Assembly (NCBI GenBank): GCA_034766995.1
Contig: CM068314.1
Span: forward strand, 21,571,126 to 21,635,125
Length of the DNA stretch: 64,000 nt
Source: Acanthacorydalis orientalis
Taxonomy: Eukaryota > Arthropoda > Insecta > Megaloptera > Corydalidae
Direction: 5' to 3'
Numbering within the stretch: position 1 is the stretch's first letter; the number at the start of each line of letters is the position of its first letter. The position numbers and the translations under genes were made by a program. This document shows positions 14,220 through 29,102 of the stretch, one piece after another. The notes under the pieces are model-generated. The model was given only the letters and a program-made list of their open reading frames with translations. It did no database searches and was not told the DNA's origin.

Positions 14220-14525
14220 ATATTCATCTTTGTTTTAAAGCTTTGCAGATTCTGTGGAACGAAGACGTTGGTGTGACTACATTAATGCGGTCGATGTTCG
14301 GTACGGGTGTTTGAACAAATAGGAACAACGTCAATACACCGGATCAAATATACAAAAGTTTGCGGTACAGGTATAGAGGTTGGAAACCACTATTATTCCA
14401 CAGCGCTAGTAATGGGTGTTAGTTGGAGTTATTTCGGATCGTTGTTTTTGAGTCTCTTACCCTATTCACAGATTATATATGTATAGATTCCAATCGATGT
14501 GCTACGATTGTTAATAAGGTAATGT
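14220..14525 (+). other. Composition-shifted island, possible exon or promoter
   Basis: About 300 bp with clearly more G and C than its surroundings, starting 200 bp after the piggyBac-like MITE. Its right edge, GTTAATAAG|GTAATG, looks like a splice donor. It contains a short frame from 14411 (MGVSWSYFGSLFLSLLPYSQ, then a stop soon after). No protein family is recognised. A 5' untranslated exon is possible. Confidence 0.3.
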
Positions 14526-16274
14526 TAAGTGTATATTGTGTAATTTTTTTAATCACGTGATATCGTTTATCTACAAAACGATGATCGACTGTGAAAACAT
14601 GTCTTGTTAAATATTCTAGATGATCTATTATTATTCATTAAGTAGGTATAATTAATATAGGATTTTATTTAGTAATGTAAATATTTTACTGCATAATTGA
14701 AAGTATGTATGAAAATCATTTATAATCAAATTGTTACGAAATTTTAACACTAGTGTTTAATTTGTAATGAAATGTATATATTTATAATTAACCTATTAAA
14801 AATATGTTACCATTTTTTATTCTAATAAAATTAATTAGAATCTAAAACCAATGTAATTTTAAATTTGTGATATAAGAAATGAAGAGTTTTATAAATATAT
14901 AAATAATGTTAATTTATCATAAAATATATCTAATGTTTTTTTTTAAAAAAAAAACGCTTAAAATTATTTAAGAAACAAATATCTATATACGTTTTTGTAA
15001 AATAAATATTTTATTACTTACATGTTCGTTACGAATTTAATATTCATCTAACTCACTTATAAACAGTCTATTAATACTAATATTAAAAAAAATAAACAGA
15101 AATCAGCACTTCAAAAAATAGTCTGCTATATCACCACATAAAATATAAACCGTTCATCACAAAAATGTAACATATACTAGTTTAGTTTGTTAACTTGCTA
15201 ATACAAGTCAAACAGAGGAACGTAAATGCATATTGTTTATTATATAAACAACACAAGAGAAGCGTCTATCGTAAATTCGAAACATATTAACAGTTTATGT
15301 ATTTTATAATCGGTTTTTGAACAGTTTAACTACGCTGACGTTCATATAAGTCGCTATATATTAAAATGTACACCGTTGTAGTCTCATAATAGACCGGTAA
15401 ATGTAGTTTATTGTGTGCTGTTATATAATTTCCATTATCTAGATTTATTTTTATATAGAATTGTGACGTTCGGTAGATGTTAACGTATTATCAACGAATT
15501 TTATTTTAAAATGTGAAATTTTCTTTATTTAAAATATCAATTCATATTTTTGTTTAACAAATGATTTCGATTATTACATAAATAACAAGTTATTTCGATT
15601 ATTACAGAAATTGGCTTAAATTATTTCTAAAGTTCATTTGATATTTTTTATAAATATTTTTAAACATTGCTTCATTAAAAATTCACGATATATACAATCT
15701 GATTGTATTTTAAAGAATTGCAACCATGCAAATTAATTGATACACAGTCATTTTTTATATATAAAACAGTTTTCTTTTTATTTTTAACCATATATATTAT
15801 ACGACTTAAAAACTATACCGATTTAGAAGAAAAGTGTAAAAAGAAGAAATTGCCAATGAAATCTGTTTTTGTTTCAATATATTTTCGTATTTTCTAATAA
15901 GAGCTTACATACTATTACAAAAATGCTATAAGTTTTGTTTTGAAAATATCCAAAGACATCATACTGATGTACTTCTTCACCCTTACTGAATCTTTCTCTA
16001 ATATCAGCTATTAAATGAAAAACAGAAAAAATGTGTTCCCTAAAAATTAGTAATTTTTATGGAACAAAACTAGTCTGTTAAGTGGAAATTACTTAAAACT
16101 ACTAATTAGTTAAAATTACTTAAAGCCACATTCTCAAACAATATTTTCTATGAAACAACAATCGTGTAACAAACGAACTCCTCTACTGATTTTTTTCTCA
16201 AATCTTTTACACAATATCTTAACGAATTAGTCCAAAAATTACAGCGCGGTAATCAGTGGTACATTCTTTGAAGT
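14526..16274. other. No gene seen
   Basis: AT-rich DNA with a T9A10 tract at 14936. The open frame at 15703-15897 is AT-driven and unsupported. Confidence 0.6.
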
Positions 16275-16812
16275 CTATTAAAAGTGACACCAAGTTGGAT
16301 CATTCACTGAAAAAGTAAATAGGAGAATAAAAATGGGATGGAGCTCATTTGGTTGAAATGGCTCGATATTTATATCAACAGCCCCACTCTATTTGAAGAA
16401 AAAAGTATTTGATCAATGAATACTACCAGTCCTTACCTACGGTAGCGAAACATGGGTACTTAATGCCAAAATCAAAGAATGTAAATAACACAGAGAAGTA
16501 TGGAAAGATGCATGCTAGGAATAAAGAGAAAAAATTGGAATATAATAGAATGAATATGAAAACAGACAGTAGTCAAATATGTTATAAGAATAGTAGTCTG
16601 AAATGGAAATGGACGAGGCATGTTGCAAAAAGAGAAGACAACCGATGGAAAACAGAAATTATTAACTGCGCAATTATTAATTGGATAAGGAAATTAAAAT
16701 TTTTATAGACAACCAGTGTAAAAGAGAGACATTGATTCGTACAAAATGAAAATCATGGAAGAGACCTTTATTCAGTAATGGACTGACAGAGGCTGCTACT
16801 GCTGATATCTAT
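16275..16812 (+). mobile_element. RTE-like LINE 3' fragment with microsatellite tail
   Basis: Broken frames give INRRIKMGWSSFG, LYLKKKVFDQ, ILPVLTYGSETW, LKWKWTRHVAKREDN and finally KMKIMEETFIQ followed by WTDRGCY. This is the end of a LINE ORF2 product (post-RT region). The DNA ends with GGCTGCTACTGCTGATATCT and runs into (ATCT)n and (TA)n. The copy near 31.9 kb has the same 3' end, so both belong to one family. Confidence 0.75.
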
Positions 16813-16819
16813 CTATCTA

Positions 16820-16862
<43 letters not shown>
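16806..16862. repeat. (ATCT)n to (TA)n compound microsatellite
   Basis: About four ATCT units grade into TA repeats directly after the LINE 3' end, so the array may have grown from the element's tail. Confidence 0.9.
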
Positions 16863-16867
<5 letters not shown>

Positions 16868-17306
16868 CAGATTTTTTTACATTTAAAGCATTTTTGTATT
16901 ATCTCAGGTAATTACTTATATAATTATGTTCATTGGAAAATTTTCAATAGATTTCAAAATTAATACAATACGTTATAGTGAAAATAAAAAAAATATATAA
17001 TTATGTAATATAAAACGTTAACGATTCGAATATTATATTTGAATAGAGAAGTTCGGTTTCAAAATTTTACATTATAGTGTGGTATACTTATTATTCTTCG
17101 ACATTGTATTATATACTACTATACAATACAATAATTAACAGAAATTTTACTTTTCATAACTGAATCATACATATGAACTCATTAAAAAGAAATTAACGCT
17201 AAATCAACGTTTTAATTTTCATGCAGAACATTTACTAATTGTATTACAAAAAAAAATGTTTCACACATTTTATAATATTGAGAAGGGTTTTATCTTCATT
17301 ATAAAG

Positions 17307-17344
17307 ATTAAATCTATTCATTTAATTAAATGAATAGATTTAAT
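17307..17344. repeat. Perfect 38-bp AT palindrome
   Basis: ATTAAATCTATTCATTTAA is followed immediately by its exact complement, centred between 17325 and 17326. The same TTAATTCATT words recur in the following 50 bp. Confidence 0.85.
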
Positions 17345-18327
17345 TCATTAAATAAATTTATTTAATTATTCATTTAATTAAATTTATTATAAATACAATA
17401 TATGGTTTCTCTTAATTAAATATGTACATTTTTTAATATATATATATATATAATTTATTTTATCTTGAATTCTAAATAAATATCATTAAAAATTTAATAT
17501 ACAATATTTCTCGCCTTTTTTTGACAAATGCATAAAATTTCACCAAGAGATTCATACTTTGTATTTCTTAGACACAGAAAAAATATACATTCACAATACT
17601 ATTCCCAAATGTACAATTTCAATTCGAGTTTTTTTTACTTAAAGTTCATTGTCTAAACTTTGCTGATATCTATTTTTAGTACCTTTTATTTCCTACAGTT
17701 TAATTTGTTTGAATGAAATGAATTCTCAGTTTTCTTTATTTTATATAAAACAATTTCAATAGTAATCTGTTCTTCAATTAAAACCCTTAAAATAAATTTT
17801 AATATTTTCTTTAAGATAAATCAACCCAATATTGAAACATTATTTATTTATAATATTGTTAATTGTTTATTATTTTATATTACATTATATATACTATATA
17901 TAATTTGTAAATTATTTTTATTCAGAAGTTTATTATTAAAAAAGATAACCGACAAAAATAAAAAGCTTCAAATAACAAGTAAATATTTGAAAAATGACTG
18001 TGGCGTATTTTTGTATCTAATGAAATAAAAATAAACTGTATTTACGTTTATTCAGGAAAATCAGCACGATGACTTTAATGAGATTAAAAGCAACTAAGTA
18101 ATTTTTCATTCAATTTCTCTCGTATTTCTTCATAAATGCAAACAAAATATTTCTGAGAAAATATAAGCGACTTGTTTATTTCAATAGTAACGACTTAATG
18201 ATATAAAATTGTTAATTATCTCTTTCATTCAAATTTATTAGTGAGATGGAGTAAAAGTGTCTCTAAAAGCGTATCAAAAATAAAATTGACAATTAAAAAA
18301 CATTAAGACATTTTAAAAACAATTAGT

Positions 18328-18332
<5 letters not shown>

Positions 18333-18367
<35 letters not shown>
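18333..18367. repeat. (TA)n microsatellite
   Basis: About 35 bp. Another array of about 26 bp lies at 19057-19082. Confidence 0.92.
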
Positions 18368-18368
<1 letters not shown>

Positions 18369-19918
18369 TCATATTTTCAAGATATATTAAATAAAAGCCG
18401 TTTTGTTAAATATTACAAATAAAATATCCTTTAATGTAAATTCATCAAAAGAAGTACATATTATAATGTGTTTATAAACTGATCAATTTTGTTAGCATAT
18501 ATTTTTCTTAGTCTTCCGATATTTTTGATGTTTTTAAAACTGATACCCTTTTAGTAAACTGTTCAGTAATCAACAACGTCAACAAGGGCAATTCGAGAAA
18601 TCTGATAAGAGTGAAGGGTAAGATAACACTTCAACGTTAGACATGAGTTGAATTTAAGTTATCTTTGTAGAACGGATATCTAGACGGAATGGTTTAGATT
18701 AGAATGTAAAATGCTTTCTTTGTAAACTAGAAAAAAAATAAAATCAATTATTTTTATTTATAATCAACAATTTTTTACTCTATATAAAATAATAATTATT
18801 AAAATGTTTTCTATTTTACAAACATTATTTGATTTTAACCATTATTTCATATTTTATTATAATAGAAATGCTAAATTTCATTAAAAATTAAAAAAAAAAT
18901 TATTTAAAAAAGCACATAGTGATTATAAATAATGACAATGGAATATAATACATTTTTCATTCATTGTTTATTTATTTGTTAAAAAAAGCTTTTATTTACT
19001 TTAACAGATTTTTTCATATGTATTATTTACGTATATTTCACAGTTTTTACAACAGGATATATATATATATATATATATATATGTGGAATAAGCGATGTAG
19101 ACTGAAAAAAAACATTATGTGTTATTTGTTTAATGTTCTTTCATAATAAACATTAATTTGCATTTAGTACGTTTTTATGAAATTGTATATTAGAAAGATA
19201 TAAAATGTTTTGCTTATACAAACTTTATAAAAATACCTAATTATATAGACTAGCTTTTCATTGCCAATTTAAAAGGTGCGTAATTTTTAATAACGATAAA
19301 TTAAATAAAATATAGACATGAAAATTATAAGAGAATCAATCATTTTTTCATAATAAATATTTAATAATAACCAGATAACCTTAAATATTTGTATATGGTT
19401 CAATTATTCATTATATATTAAAAAGAAGTTTAACAACCAAGATAATTTATAAACAAATATTTTACAGATTACTCGGAACTAATACTAGTTGTAAACAGAC
19501 TGTTTATTTTATCTATCAAATAAATATGTATGATCATCGGCAGGTCATTATTTATTGTATAAATAATAAACACAGTCGCTTGCTGACATTAAAATTGATT
19601 TAAGAGAATATTGATGAGATCAAAAATAAATTTCAGTTTTATAAAAGTGACCAATGAAATATTTGTGTTCATTTGTTTGTGATTTTGATCAAATTTATAA
19701 ATGTTATCATTTTTAAATCGATATTAATTTGTAAATATTCCAAATAATAAAGAACCAAAGATTTACAATTTTTATATAACACATTTGTATATAAAATTAT
19801 TCAATGATGTTGCAATGAAAAATGAAAATTGACAAAAATATATTGTATTTCATAGAAGTTGTATATAGAAATTTATAAAATTTTAATGACAAATAATTAT
19901 TTTATCTATGAATCTATA

Positions 19919-19935
19919 TCTATCTCTCTCTCTCT

Positions 19936-20003
<68 letters not shown>
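19919..20003. repeat. (TC)n(TA)n compound microsatellite
   Basis: A TATC/TC stretch is followed by about 65 bp of TA repeat. It creates an apparent YIYIY frame that is not a gene. Confidence 0.95.
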
Positions 20004-20005
<2 letters not shown>

Positions 20006-22470
20006 TGTCTTCATTTAAATACAGATAATTATAATTATGAGAGAGTAAAATATTAATTAAATATATATTATTTTTGTTATAGAAAACTTTTCATTTTCGA
20101 TACTTTTTTTAAACGCATGCATCAATTTTAAATAATATCAAAAATTGAATCAAATATATAATGTAGATTGACAAATTTAGTAAAATATAATATGTTTATT
20201 TGTCAACTACTTTGGTTTCTCTTTATATCATCTCTTGAATGCAGAACTATCAACTTGAAATTTCTATTGATATTATTTTTATTCGAAATATAGACCTTTA
20301 CATTAAAACTTGAAATATCAAAGGAATAATTAAATACTGCTGTATAAAATAAGTAAAAAATATTTATTTTGAGATTTTTTTTTATTTCAATAAATACTTC
20401 TTACTGTTTATTTCTTGAGATAAAATTGAAAATTCTAGAAAGGTATATATTCTGCTAACTGATTGTTCAATAAGACCATTTGTTTGAATTTTTTTCGATT
20501 TATGTATAAAAAAGATAACAGTTTATTTAATCGATTACCGTTTATTATATTGATTTTTATGTGGTTATAATTCTTATATACCTTGTGTTTTTTGTTCTAT
20601 ACGATTCGTTCTTTCTTTTACAATAGATTTTGTCATTTTCAGGTAGATTTTGAAATGAACTACTCATTTTCTACAACCCCTACTGCTCTTCTTACTTTGA
20701 GTACAGAGCAGTTAGGTTTATGATTCGCATTAATAAAAAAATTCAGATCGTATCTTAGAGGTTTGTGCTAAGTACTGAATCCAATTTTTTGTAATTTTTG
20801 ACAGAGTTACTTCTCACAATTCAGCTAGCGAAGCTCTAGAATACAAATGAAAGAATCTTCTTAATGGATAAGGGATCCTTATATTTCACTAGTTTAAAAT
20901 TTATCAAAATTTTCTTAAAACTGACAAGAATCCAAATCGGTTTTAGAAGAAACGAACGTGTACAACTTTCAGATATTTTAATTACGTAGCCTATTAAATA
21001 CAAAGTACAAACAACGTACTGTTATTGAAAGATGAATAAACCTCTGCTGCTAAAGTAATAAATATTTGTTTTAAATAAAATATGTTGCTTTTCCATTTGG
21101 CATACTTTTTTGCGCCTAAATTTTGAAACATATTTATCAGTTGACAAAAGTATAATTGTTAAAAGTATAAATTTTTAAAAAAGTATTATTTTATTTCTTT
21201 AGTATTAAAGTTTATTGAAAATTCTGAACTGTACAAGTATTATATCTCATTCTATTATACATGTTTTATAGTAGGTTCGAAGTCTTAAAGTCTGAATAAT
21301 TTATTTGTCTATTTTATCACATGGAACCTTTTATAAATTGGACTCTTTTCATAATATTTCATAATTTAAACTTTCAATTTTTGATCGATACTGTAATTTA
21401 TATTTTGTATTACATATATTTTCTCTTTGACAAAGACTATTTAATTTAAAACTAATTTACCAAATTTATCGAATTTATAATATTTTCATATTGTGAGATA
21501 CTTTATATTATTATTTTTGTAATCGGTACAGTATATCCGCTTTAATTTTCGTTTATTACAATCAAATATTAATAACAGTTAATATTCACTAACATGTTCG
21601 TTTTAAGCTTTGATCAATTCAATGGATAATAATAATATGATGATTATGTTAGTTACATACAGATTACGAATATAATTAACAGGACTTAAATTTAAATACA
21701 TACATATTAAACATGTCCTAACTCAAAGATGTCATAGATATATACCTAAATGGCTGAATGAATATATTCTAAAATTTGATATAAAAAAGTATGCAAATAC
21801 ATTAATTAAATAGATTACATTTTTATTATTTTGCTTAGAATATCATAATTTCCTTCATTTTTTTTTTGTATCGTTTAAAAATGTTACATCATTTGAATAT
21901 TTACAAATATAAATAATTTCTAATTGAGACTAGCTACCTTAAATTCATTTTGTTTAATAATTTCGGTACTTCAACAATCGGTATCCAAGATGTTGAACAT
22001 GCTGAAATTCCTTTGAATTAGCAATATTTAATACCTTAGAAATCTAATCAATCAACATTAATGTATTTATCTTTTGTAAATTTCGAATAAAATCAGCCTC
22101 ACTAGGTCGATTTAATTATGGTTTATGAAAAAAGTCCATGTCTACATATTCGAATTCCCGAAAACGTCTATCAACAAACAATTCTATCAGCCAATGTCTT
22201 CTCTAAACATATTTAAAATTATTTTTAATAATTACTAGTTCAATAAAAACGCATTTAAAAAAATAAATTTCACACTCGAATGACAATTTTCAGCATAATT
22301 TTTTAAATGATACATAATAAGTATTTATAGAAATACTACTAAAAATTCATGACGAAAATATATTTTATTTGCAAATCAGACAGAACTTTGCATCGTCCAA
22401 TAAATATTTTTAATCCAGATCAAAAAGTGTCTAACAGACAGGTCAAATGGTTATCTCTTTCTCCCCCTAA

Positions 22471-22553
22471 CTCTCTCTCCCACTCCCTCTTTCTCTCTCT
22501 CTCTCTCTATATATATACATATATATAATATATATATATATATATTATATATG
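22471..22553. repeat. (TC)n(TA)n compound repeat
   Basis: A pyrimidine-rich TC tract passes into imperfect TA repeats with a short inverted copy (ATATATGAGAGA) at its right edge. Confidence 0.88.
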
Positions 22554-22826
22554 AGAGAAGAAAGTATAAACATTTTTAATTTCGTACAAATTACAAGAAA
22601 TATCTCACATATGAACTATAAATTACTATTTGACTTTAGTATATTTATTTATAAGATTTTGTATGATTGATATTTTTTTAAAAAAAAACAGACATAACGA
22701 ACAAAACTATTTTTATATTTTTTTCACAGGAATTAATTAGAGATATATTGATGGATAATTGTGCAGTTAATTTCAATATCATTTCACTGAGAAATGGAAT
22801 AAAACTTTCTTATTTTGTATTTATAA

Positions 22827-22827
<1 letters not shown>

Positions 22828-22879
<52 letters not shown>

Positions 22880-23055
22880 CATATTAGCTGTCGCATGACT
22901 TACTTTTCCCGCAATGTTTTTACCCTCTTAATATTAAAAGAGTAAATGTAAGTTTGAAAAATAAACATTAATATTTTTCTTTTTCAAATTTACTGTAAGT
23001 ATAATACAACCAGTCTTTGCGATTTTTAAACACGCTAGAAAGTGTCAATTCAGTA

Positions 23056-23109
<54 letters not shown>

Positions 23110-23202
23110 AATATAAACTTTATATGCTAGAAATGATGTTGATTATTTCAATCACTTCCAATAGTTTCAAAAAAGATATAGATTTAAAATATATTATAAA
23201 TT

Positions 23203-23273
<71 letters not shown>

Positions 23274-23279
23274 TATATA
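22828..23279. repeat. Three (TA)n arrays within 450 bp
   Basis: Arrays at 22828-22883, 23059-23106 and 23209-23279, separated by unique AT-rich DNA. Confidence 0.93.
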
Positions 23280-23766
23280 CATCATCTACAGATTTTAATT
23301 GTACTATTTATACAATGAGAAAGCAGATAAAAAACAATGCTTCAATTCACAAGTTTTTCACACAGAAAAATTTGTATTATTATTTTAAATCTATATTTAT
23401 AATCAGTTTGATTACATCTACATTAAAGATGTAAAAAAGTAATTAAGAATGTAAAAATGATAGTGTACTGTAGATAACATTTACACCATCATCTTAAAAA
23501 CGGATTTCTTCGAGTATAACTGGAAGAAATTAAATTCATAATAAATAAAATTAACTTCAATATTTTCATTCGTAGAATCAAACATTAATAATTAATTGTT
23601 TGAATCTAATAGTGATTTGATAAGCTTTTAACTGTACATATAATTGTTTAATGTTTACTTTTTTTAAAATTAATGTAACATATTTTATAATATTGAAGTT
23701 GGTTTTATTTTCTATAATGTAGAAATATCTGTATGCTTTGACTTTATTTATTTAAATTACTAAAAC

Positions 23767-23768
<2 letters not shown>

Positions 23769-23825
<57 letters not shown>

Positions 23826-23830
23826 GTATA
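23769..23830. repeat. (TA)n microsatellite
   Basis: About 60 bp of TA repeat ending TACGTATA. Confidence 0.93.
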
Positions 23831-25669
23831 TTAAGAAGCAATGTTTTTTTGTATTTTAAAAGCATATTAAACTATAGTCAATAAAGTAGAATATTTAATG
23901 TAATAAAAATGTTTATATAAATTTAAAATATATTATATATGTTAAATAATATATAAACTTTTATTGTAGATAATTCAATTAATAGTATAATAAAATATTT
24001 AGCTTTTCAGTATATTATGTTTTATGACACGAGAAAAACATTAAGAATTATAGTATATATGAAATTAGCTTTTAATATAATAATTTATCAAGGACTTATG
24101 CTTAACAGAATAAAAATGTATTAGATATACATTTTTATTTCGCGGTTTGAGCCCCAGTGAAATAAATGTATATCTAAAAAACGATGGACAGATATTGAAA
24201 AAAAATAAGTTATATTTTTATACTGTACAAAATTTTGATATTGTTTCATGTAAATATATTTCTTTTTATTTAAAATTATGTTATTGTATAATGAAGCAAG
24301 GTTTATATATTGTTTTATTAAAATGTTTTTTTTTTTTTATTAAAATATTGCATTAATGTGTAATTTATTTGTTTATTAAGACTTTTTATTTAATGTTGAT
24401 GTAAAGTTTTCACATAATTGTATAAATTTTCTTTAGAAACTGTTTGGAGTGAAACGGGAAAATTTCAGGGTTTCACAAATCCGAATTATTACGATTTGTA
24501 AATGATATTTTAAATATCATAATCGATATTTGGAACTTATTGTATTAATCATTGTCTTAATAAAATTCTGACGCCTAATATATTTTTGAATTTTATTCAA
24601 AAACACCTATAATGTAACCATAATCCTTTTTCCTATCACAAATATGAATTCATTTTCTTTATTTTTTTATTCATATTTTTTTCCATAAATTTCCCTAATT
24701 ACATTATCTTTAATATAAATAAAATTAAATATACGTTAAATTATCTTCCCACTTTTTAAATTATAACAAAAATTTAATAACTGAAAAAAAATATTTATGA
24801 AGATAAGATGGAAACTGCAGTTTACATTTTTTAGAGAGGTCACAGCGATTTATATAAGTAAAAACATGGTATTAATTATGTAGACTGAGATAAATGGCGA
24901 CATATAAATTAAAGAAATGCATTGTCCCAGTTTCAATGTAAATCGCCTGAAAACGTTCGTAGCCTTTAAATGTAAATACACTCTGAATGTTTTCGGAGAG
25001 ATTGGACGAAAATGGAATGCGGAAGATCTTGAATTTTATAAATGGTGCTGGTATGATGTAGTACAAATACGAAGGTTTTTTTATAAAGACTCATGCAAGC
25101 TTACAGAACCGCTTTCGCAAAAACACACACACATATACATATATTAACATGAGCATGTGTGTAAACATACAGAAGTTTTACAGTCGTGCATATTTAAATT
25201 ACCAAATCTATTTCAGTTTCTGAAAGAGTATCGTTTTTTTCAGATATAAATAAAAATAGAAGAGGTATGTAATCAGTTATTTTTTTGAGAATTTAGAATT
25301 AAATAAATACACAGATAAATCGTATTTAAATACATTACAAAAACGTGCAGATGTTGAATATTCAGTAATTTGTGTTAGCTTTATTTTTTTTAAAAAAAAT
25401 CTACAATGCAACACAATAAAAATAAATTCACCTCATTGCACTTACTAAGTAGTTACGATCGATTTAAGTAATTACGCTATCTTCGAAGAAATTAGAATCG
25501 ATTTTCTTCATTTTTAATCTAACCATTGATATTGAAGAGACAATTATAACGATTACTCAGATGTGCTAGGAAACTGTATTAAAAGAATCAAAATTTTACG
25601 AATGAAACGCATTTAAATATATAATAAAAGTACATGCACAAAAATCTATTTGCGTATTTATTTGATATA

Positions 25670-26927
25670 TTAGGTTGGTGAAAAATAATTACGGTTTTTA
25701 CGTATCGAGTATAAAGATGCATATATCAGTTAAAAAATATATTTATTAATCAAAATAAAGACTATTGGCATGCACATATTTCTCTCAACAGGAAACAAGT
25801 TTGTTTATTCCTGCAAGATAGAATTCTGAAATCCTGGAATTAACGAATTCATTGAAAGCGATTTGAGATGATGCTTAGTCTTTGAAAATCTTCTCTGGTA
25901 GGAAATTACTCAAGTGATAATCTGTCGGAGACAGGTCCGGAGAATAGGTGGGTGAGGTAAGGTTTCATAACCCAGTCCACTTAATTTTTTTAAAGTCATT
26001 TGTGAGACGTGTGGTCTGGCGTTGTCATGAGCAAGAATTGGTTCTCTTCGATTGACTAATGCTGGCCGTAAACGATGCAACTTCTCATACATTTTTTTCA
26101 ATTCTCTGACAATATTTTTATGCTGTTGTTTCACCAGGATTTAAGAAGTTATAATGAATGATGCCACTTGCTAACCACCAAACAATGACCATAAGGCTAT
26201 TTTCATGAAACTTCGGTTTAGGAAACTATTTTGATGCTTCTTTTCGGTCTAGCCACTATAATGAACGTTTCTAATTGTTGTAGAGAATCAACTTTTCATC
26301 ACATGTGATAATACGATCAAAAAACGGGGAATTTTTGTAACGCAAAAGAAGCTTAAAGCTGACCTCGTATCACCAAATGACTTGATGTTCGTTTAGTTCA
26401 TGCGGCACCCATTTATCCAGCTTTTTTGTTTTTCCAATTAGGCTCAAGTGTCGAACAACTGTTGAATGATCAAAATTGAGTTCTTCTGATATCTCTCGAG
26501 TTGTTTTACGTGGGTTTGCTTTAATAACGGTTCCTAAATCATTAATGTCTATAGCTGAAGAACGTCCATGGCCCTTCTCATAATAAAGGCTTTCGTTTCC
26601 ATTACGAAATTTTTTGAATCAGGGTTGAACTGTACGTTCTTAATTAACTATTCGCCAAAACAAATTTGATATTTTGAGCAGTTTTTGTTACTTTATATCC
26701 CAATTTAAACTCACAAAAAAATCACGCAAATTTACTTTTTATCCATGACTAATTTAAGAGCGTATATCCAATAATATTAAGAATTGAAAACAATAGATAT
26801 AATCTGAAATCAACAGTGCTTATTTCATTGTTCACAATGATAGATCACATGACTTTAACAAAAGATAACAGTAACTAGAAAAATCAACGTCAAATTTAAA
26901 ATAAAAACCGCAATTATTTTTGCACCA

Positions 26928-26930
<3 letters not shown>
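25670..26930 (-). mobile_element. Full-length decayed mariner, irritans-like, 1261 bp
   Basis: Terminal inverted repeats begin TTAGGTTGGTGAAAAATAAT at 25670 and, on the other strand, TGAATGGTGCAAAAATAATT at 26930. Both are flanked by TA. The ends resemble the irritans subfamily (TTAGGTTGGTGCAAAAGTAATTG type). The transposase is on the minus strand. The best part (about 26134-25910) reads LHRLRPALVNRREPILAHDN and ARPHVSQMTLKKL, then LPHPPI. Multiple stops and frameshifts are present. A (TA)n array abuts the right end, suggesting insertion into a microsatellite. Confidence 0.88.

Positions 26931-26966
<36 letters not shown>
26931..26966. repeat. (TA)n microsatellite abutting a mariner end
   Basis: TA repeat immediately at the right terminus of the irritans-like mariner. 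Confidence 0.93.
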
Positions 26967-26968
<2 letters not shown>

Positions 26969-29042
26969 TTTGAATATTTAAATAATAAGAAAATGTTATA
27001 CGTACATTCTTTATTCAAATAATATACATTTATTAAGAATAAATATGCATTTTCGATTACAGAAACGACATTTTCATTTAAATTGCTTTTAAATAATAAT
27101 TTTACAAAATGAACATCAAGTTTCGCATGAAGACATCGCGTACTTAAAATCAACTAAGTTTAATTACGCGAAAATCATGAACATTTAGACTATTAGAATC
27201 TAAGAATAAATATGAAGAAGTAAATAACATCAACTATAACGGTCGTTTATATTAATGATATCGCTTTACCTGAAGACAAAATTATTTTTGTCTCGAATTA
27301 AAATTAATGAAACGAAAATTGTCACGATTTTAACATCTGTACATATTTTTGAGATTTATTTGTATTATACTTTAATGGCTTTGTATTTACTCTAGCAAAA
27401 TAAATTATCGGTAGAAATATGTAAAATATGTTTATCAACCTTTTTAGAAATTTAAACTAGTTAAAATTTAATATTTGATATGAATACGAGGGGATTCAAA
27501 AAATAGCATTTGTTTATTAAAAAAATAAAAATATTTTTGTATTAAATAATCAGTTTACTGAAGAGAATTGTTACTTTTCACAATTTTTATTCTTTTATCA
27601 AAAACATTATCACACATCACCTAACTGCTTCAGTCTTTAATATTACCTTTAAAATACACTTTTACAATATTAAAAACCAATTATTGATTAGATTATCTTA
27701 ATGACTCTAATTTCTTACTAAAAAACATTTTATGTTTTGTTTTAATTCAAACTCAAATTATTTAATTTAAAGTTAAATAATTTTCAAATTACCTACAGTT
27801 AAATGATTCAATTCATAAAAGACATCTGTTTTCAACCCAGTTGTTGGGATAATGGCATATACCACATTATAAGGATTTTGGAGATAATTTCTCATGGTAC
27901 CAGTTGTGTAGGGATGATATAAACCTCAAGTTTTATAAGGGTTTCGAATCACAGTCCTTTGTATTTACATAATTTAGAAACTCAGAAACATTTATATGAA
28001 TGAGACCAGATTAGTATTCATTCTATTCCGTTTCAAAAATAAAGGAAAACGGAATATATTAATATATAAAGAGAAAAATTTTGCATAAAATAGGAACGAA
28101 AAATAAATACTTTTATAACAATTTAATCGTAGGTTAATTTTTACCTATGGTCTAGAAAAATGTTATTAAATAATTACATTCTTAAAATTCTAAAGTATTT
28201 TTAGCAAATAGATAAGTAATTAAAATAATACGTTTTCATAAATTTGAATTACTTTTTTCTGATTCTAAGCAAAAAATATTGCTTTTTTTGTTAAGAATTT
28301 ACTTTTAATTATTAGAGACATGAGAAATGAATAAGCAATAAATACTAAAATATAAAAATTAAATGAATATTTTAATTACACTTAACAAATATTAAAAAGT
28401 ATAATTATTATTTTTTGGCAGTATGAGTTAATGATTAATGTGGTTATTATTATCAATTTTAGCATTATTGACTAAATTTACTTTTAAAATGAACTTTTGA
28501 CTAGTCTTACAAATCATAAAAAAAATTAGTGATAAAATAAAAAAAAATCTATCCCATTTTTTAATAACTTAACGCACGGGGATGAGAAATTCGCCATCGA
28601 AACGGAAATAATAAAAAAAAACAATTAATTATGTCTTAAAATGATTTTCATACATGTAAACAATCACAACTCAAACAATTATAAACAATTATTTTCTTAA
28701 GAACAAAATCTGATTTTTTAATGCTGCTTCAAAATTATATTTAAGTTATATCGTAGCAATGGTAAAATCGTACTTCTTAGTTAATCAATTTGATATATTA
28801 GAGTCAATTCGTTAAGACTACATAGCTGCTTTTAAAGAAAATATTACGGATGAGAAGAGAAAAAAATGTAATGGAAATAGTGGATATGTGAACTCGCATG
28901 AATTCGCATTTAGCAAGCAGTAAATATAGAATCAACTGAACGAATCAATTCAATGAATCAAAATTATTAATAAATGTTTCAATATTTTTTTTTTTGATAA
29001 AACCATATTTTTAATGAAAAAATAAGTAATAGAAAATAATAT

Positions 29043-29102
<60 letters not shown>

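Larger units (their letters stand above)
16863..25669. other. Nearly nine kilobases without a recognisable gene
   Basis: Dominated by (TA)n arrays and AT-rich sequence, with the 38-bp palindrome at 17307. Mixed-composition stretches at about 18545-18705, 20640-20960 and 24900-25110 may be old element fragments but match nothing I know. Confidence 0.6.

Noticed and set aside
27830..27960. Possible tRNA (GGGTTTCGAATCACAG)
   Set aside because: There is a B-box-like word only. No A box at the right distance and no acceptor stem could be paired.
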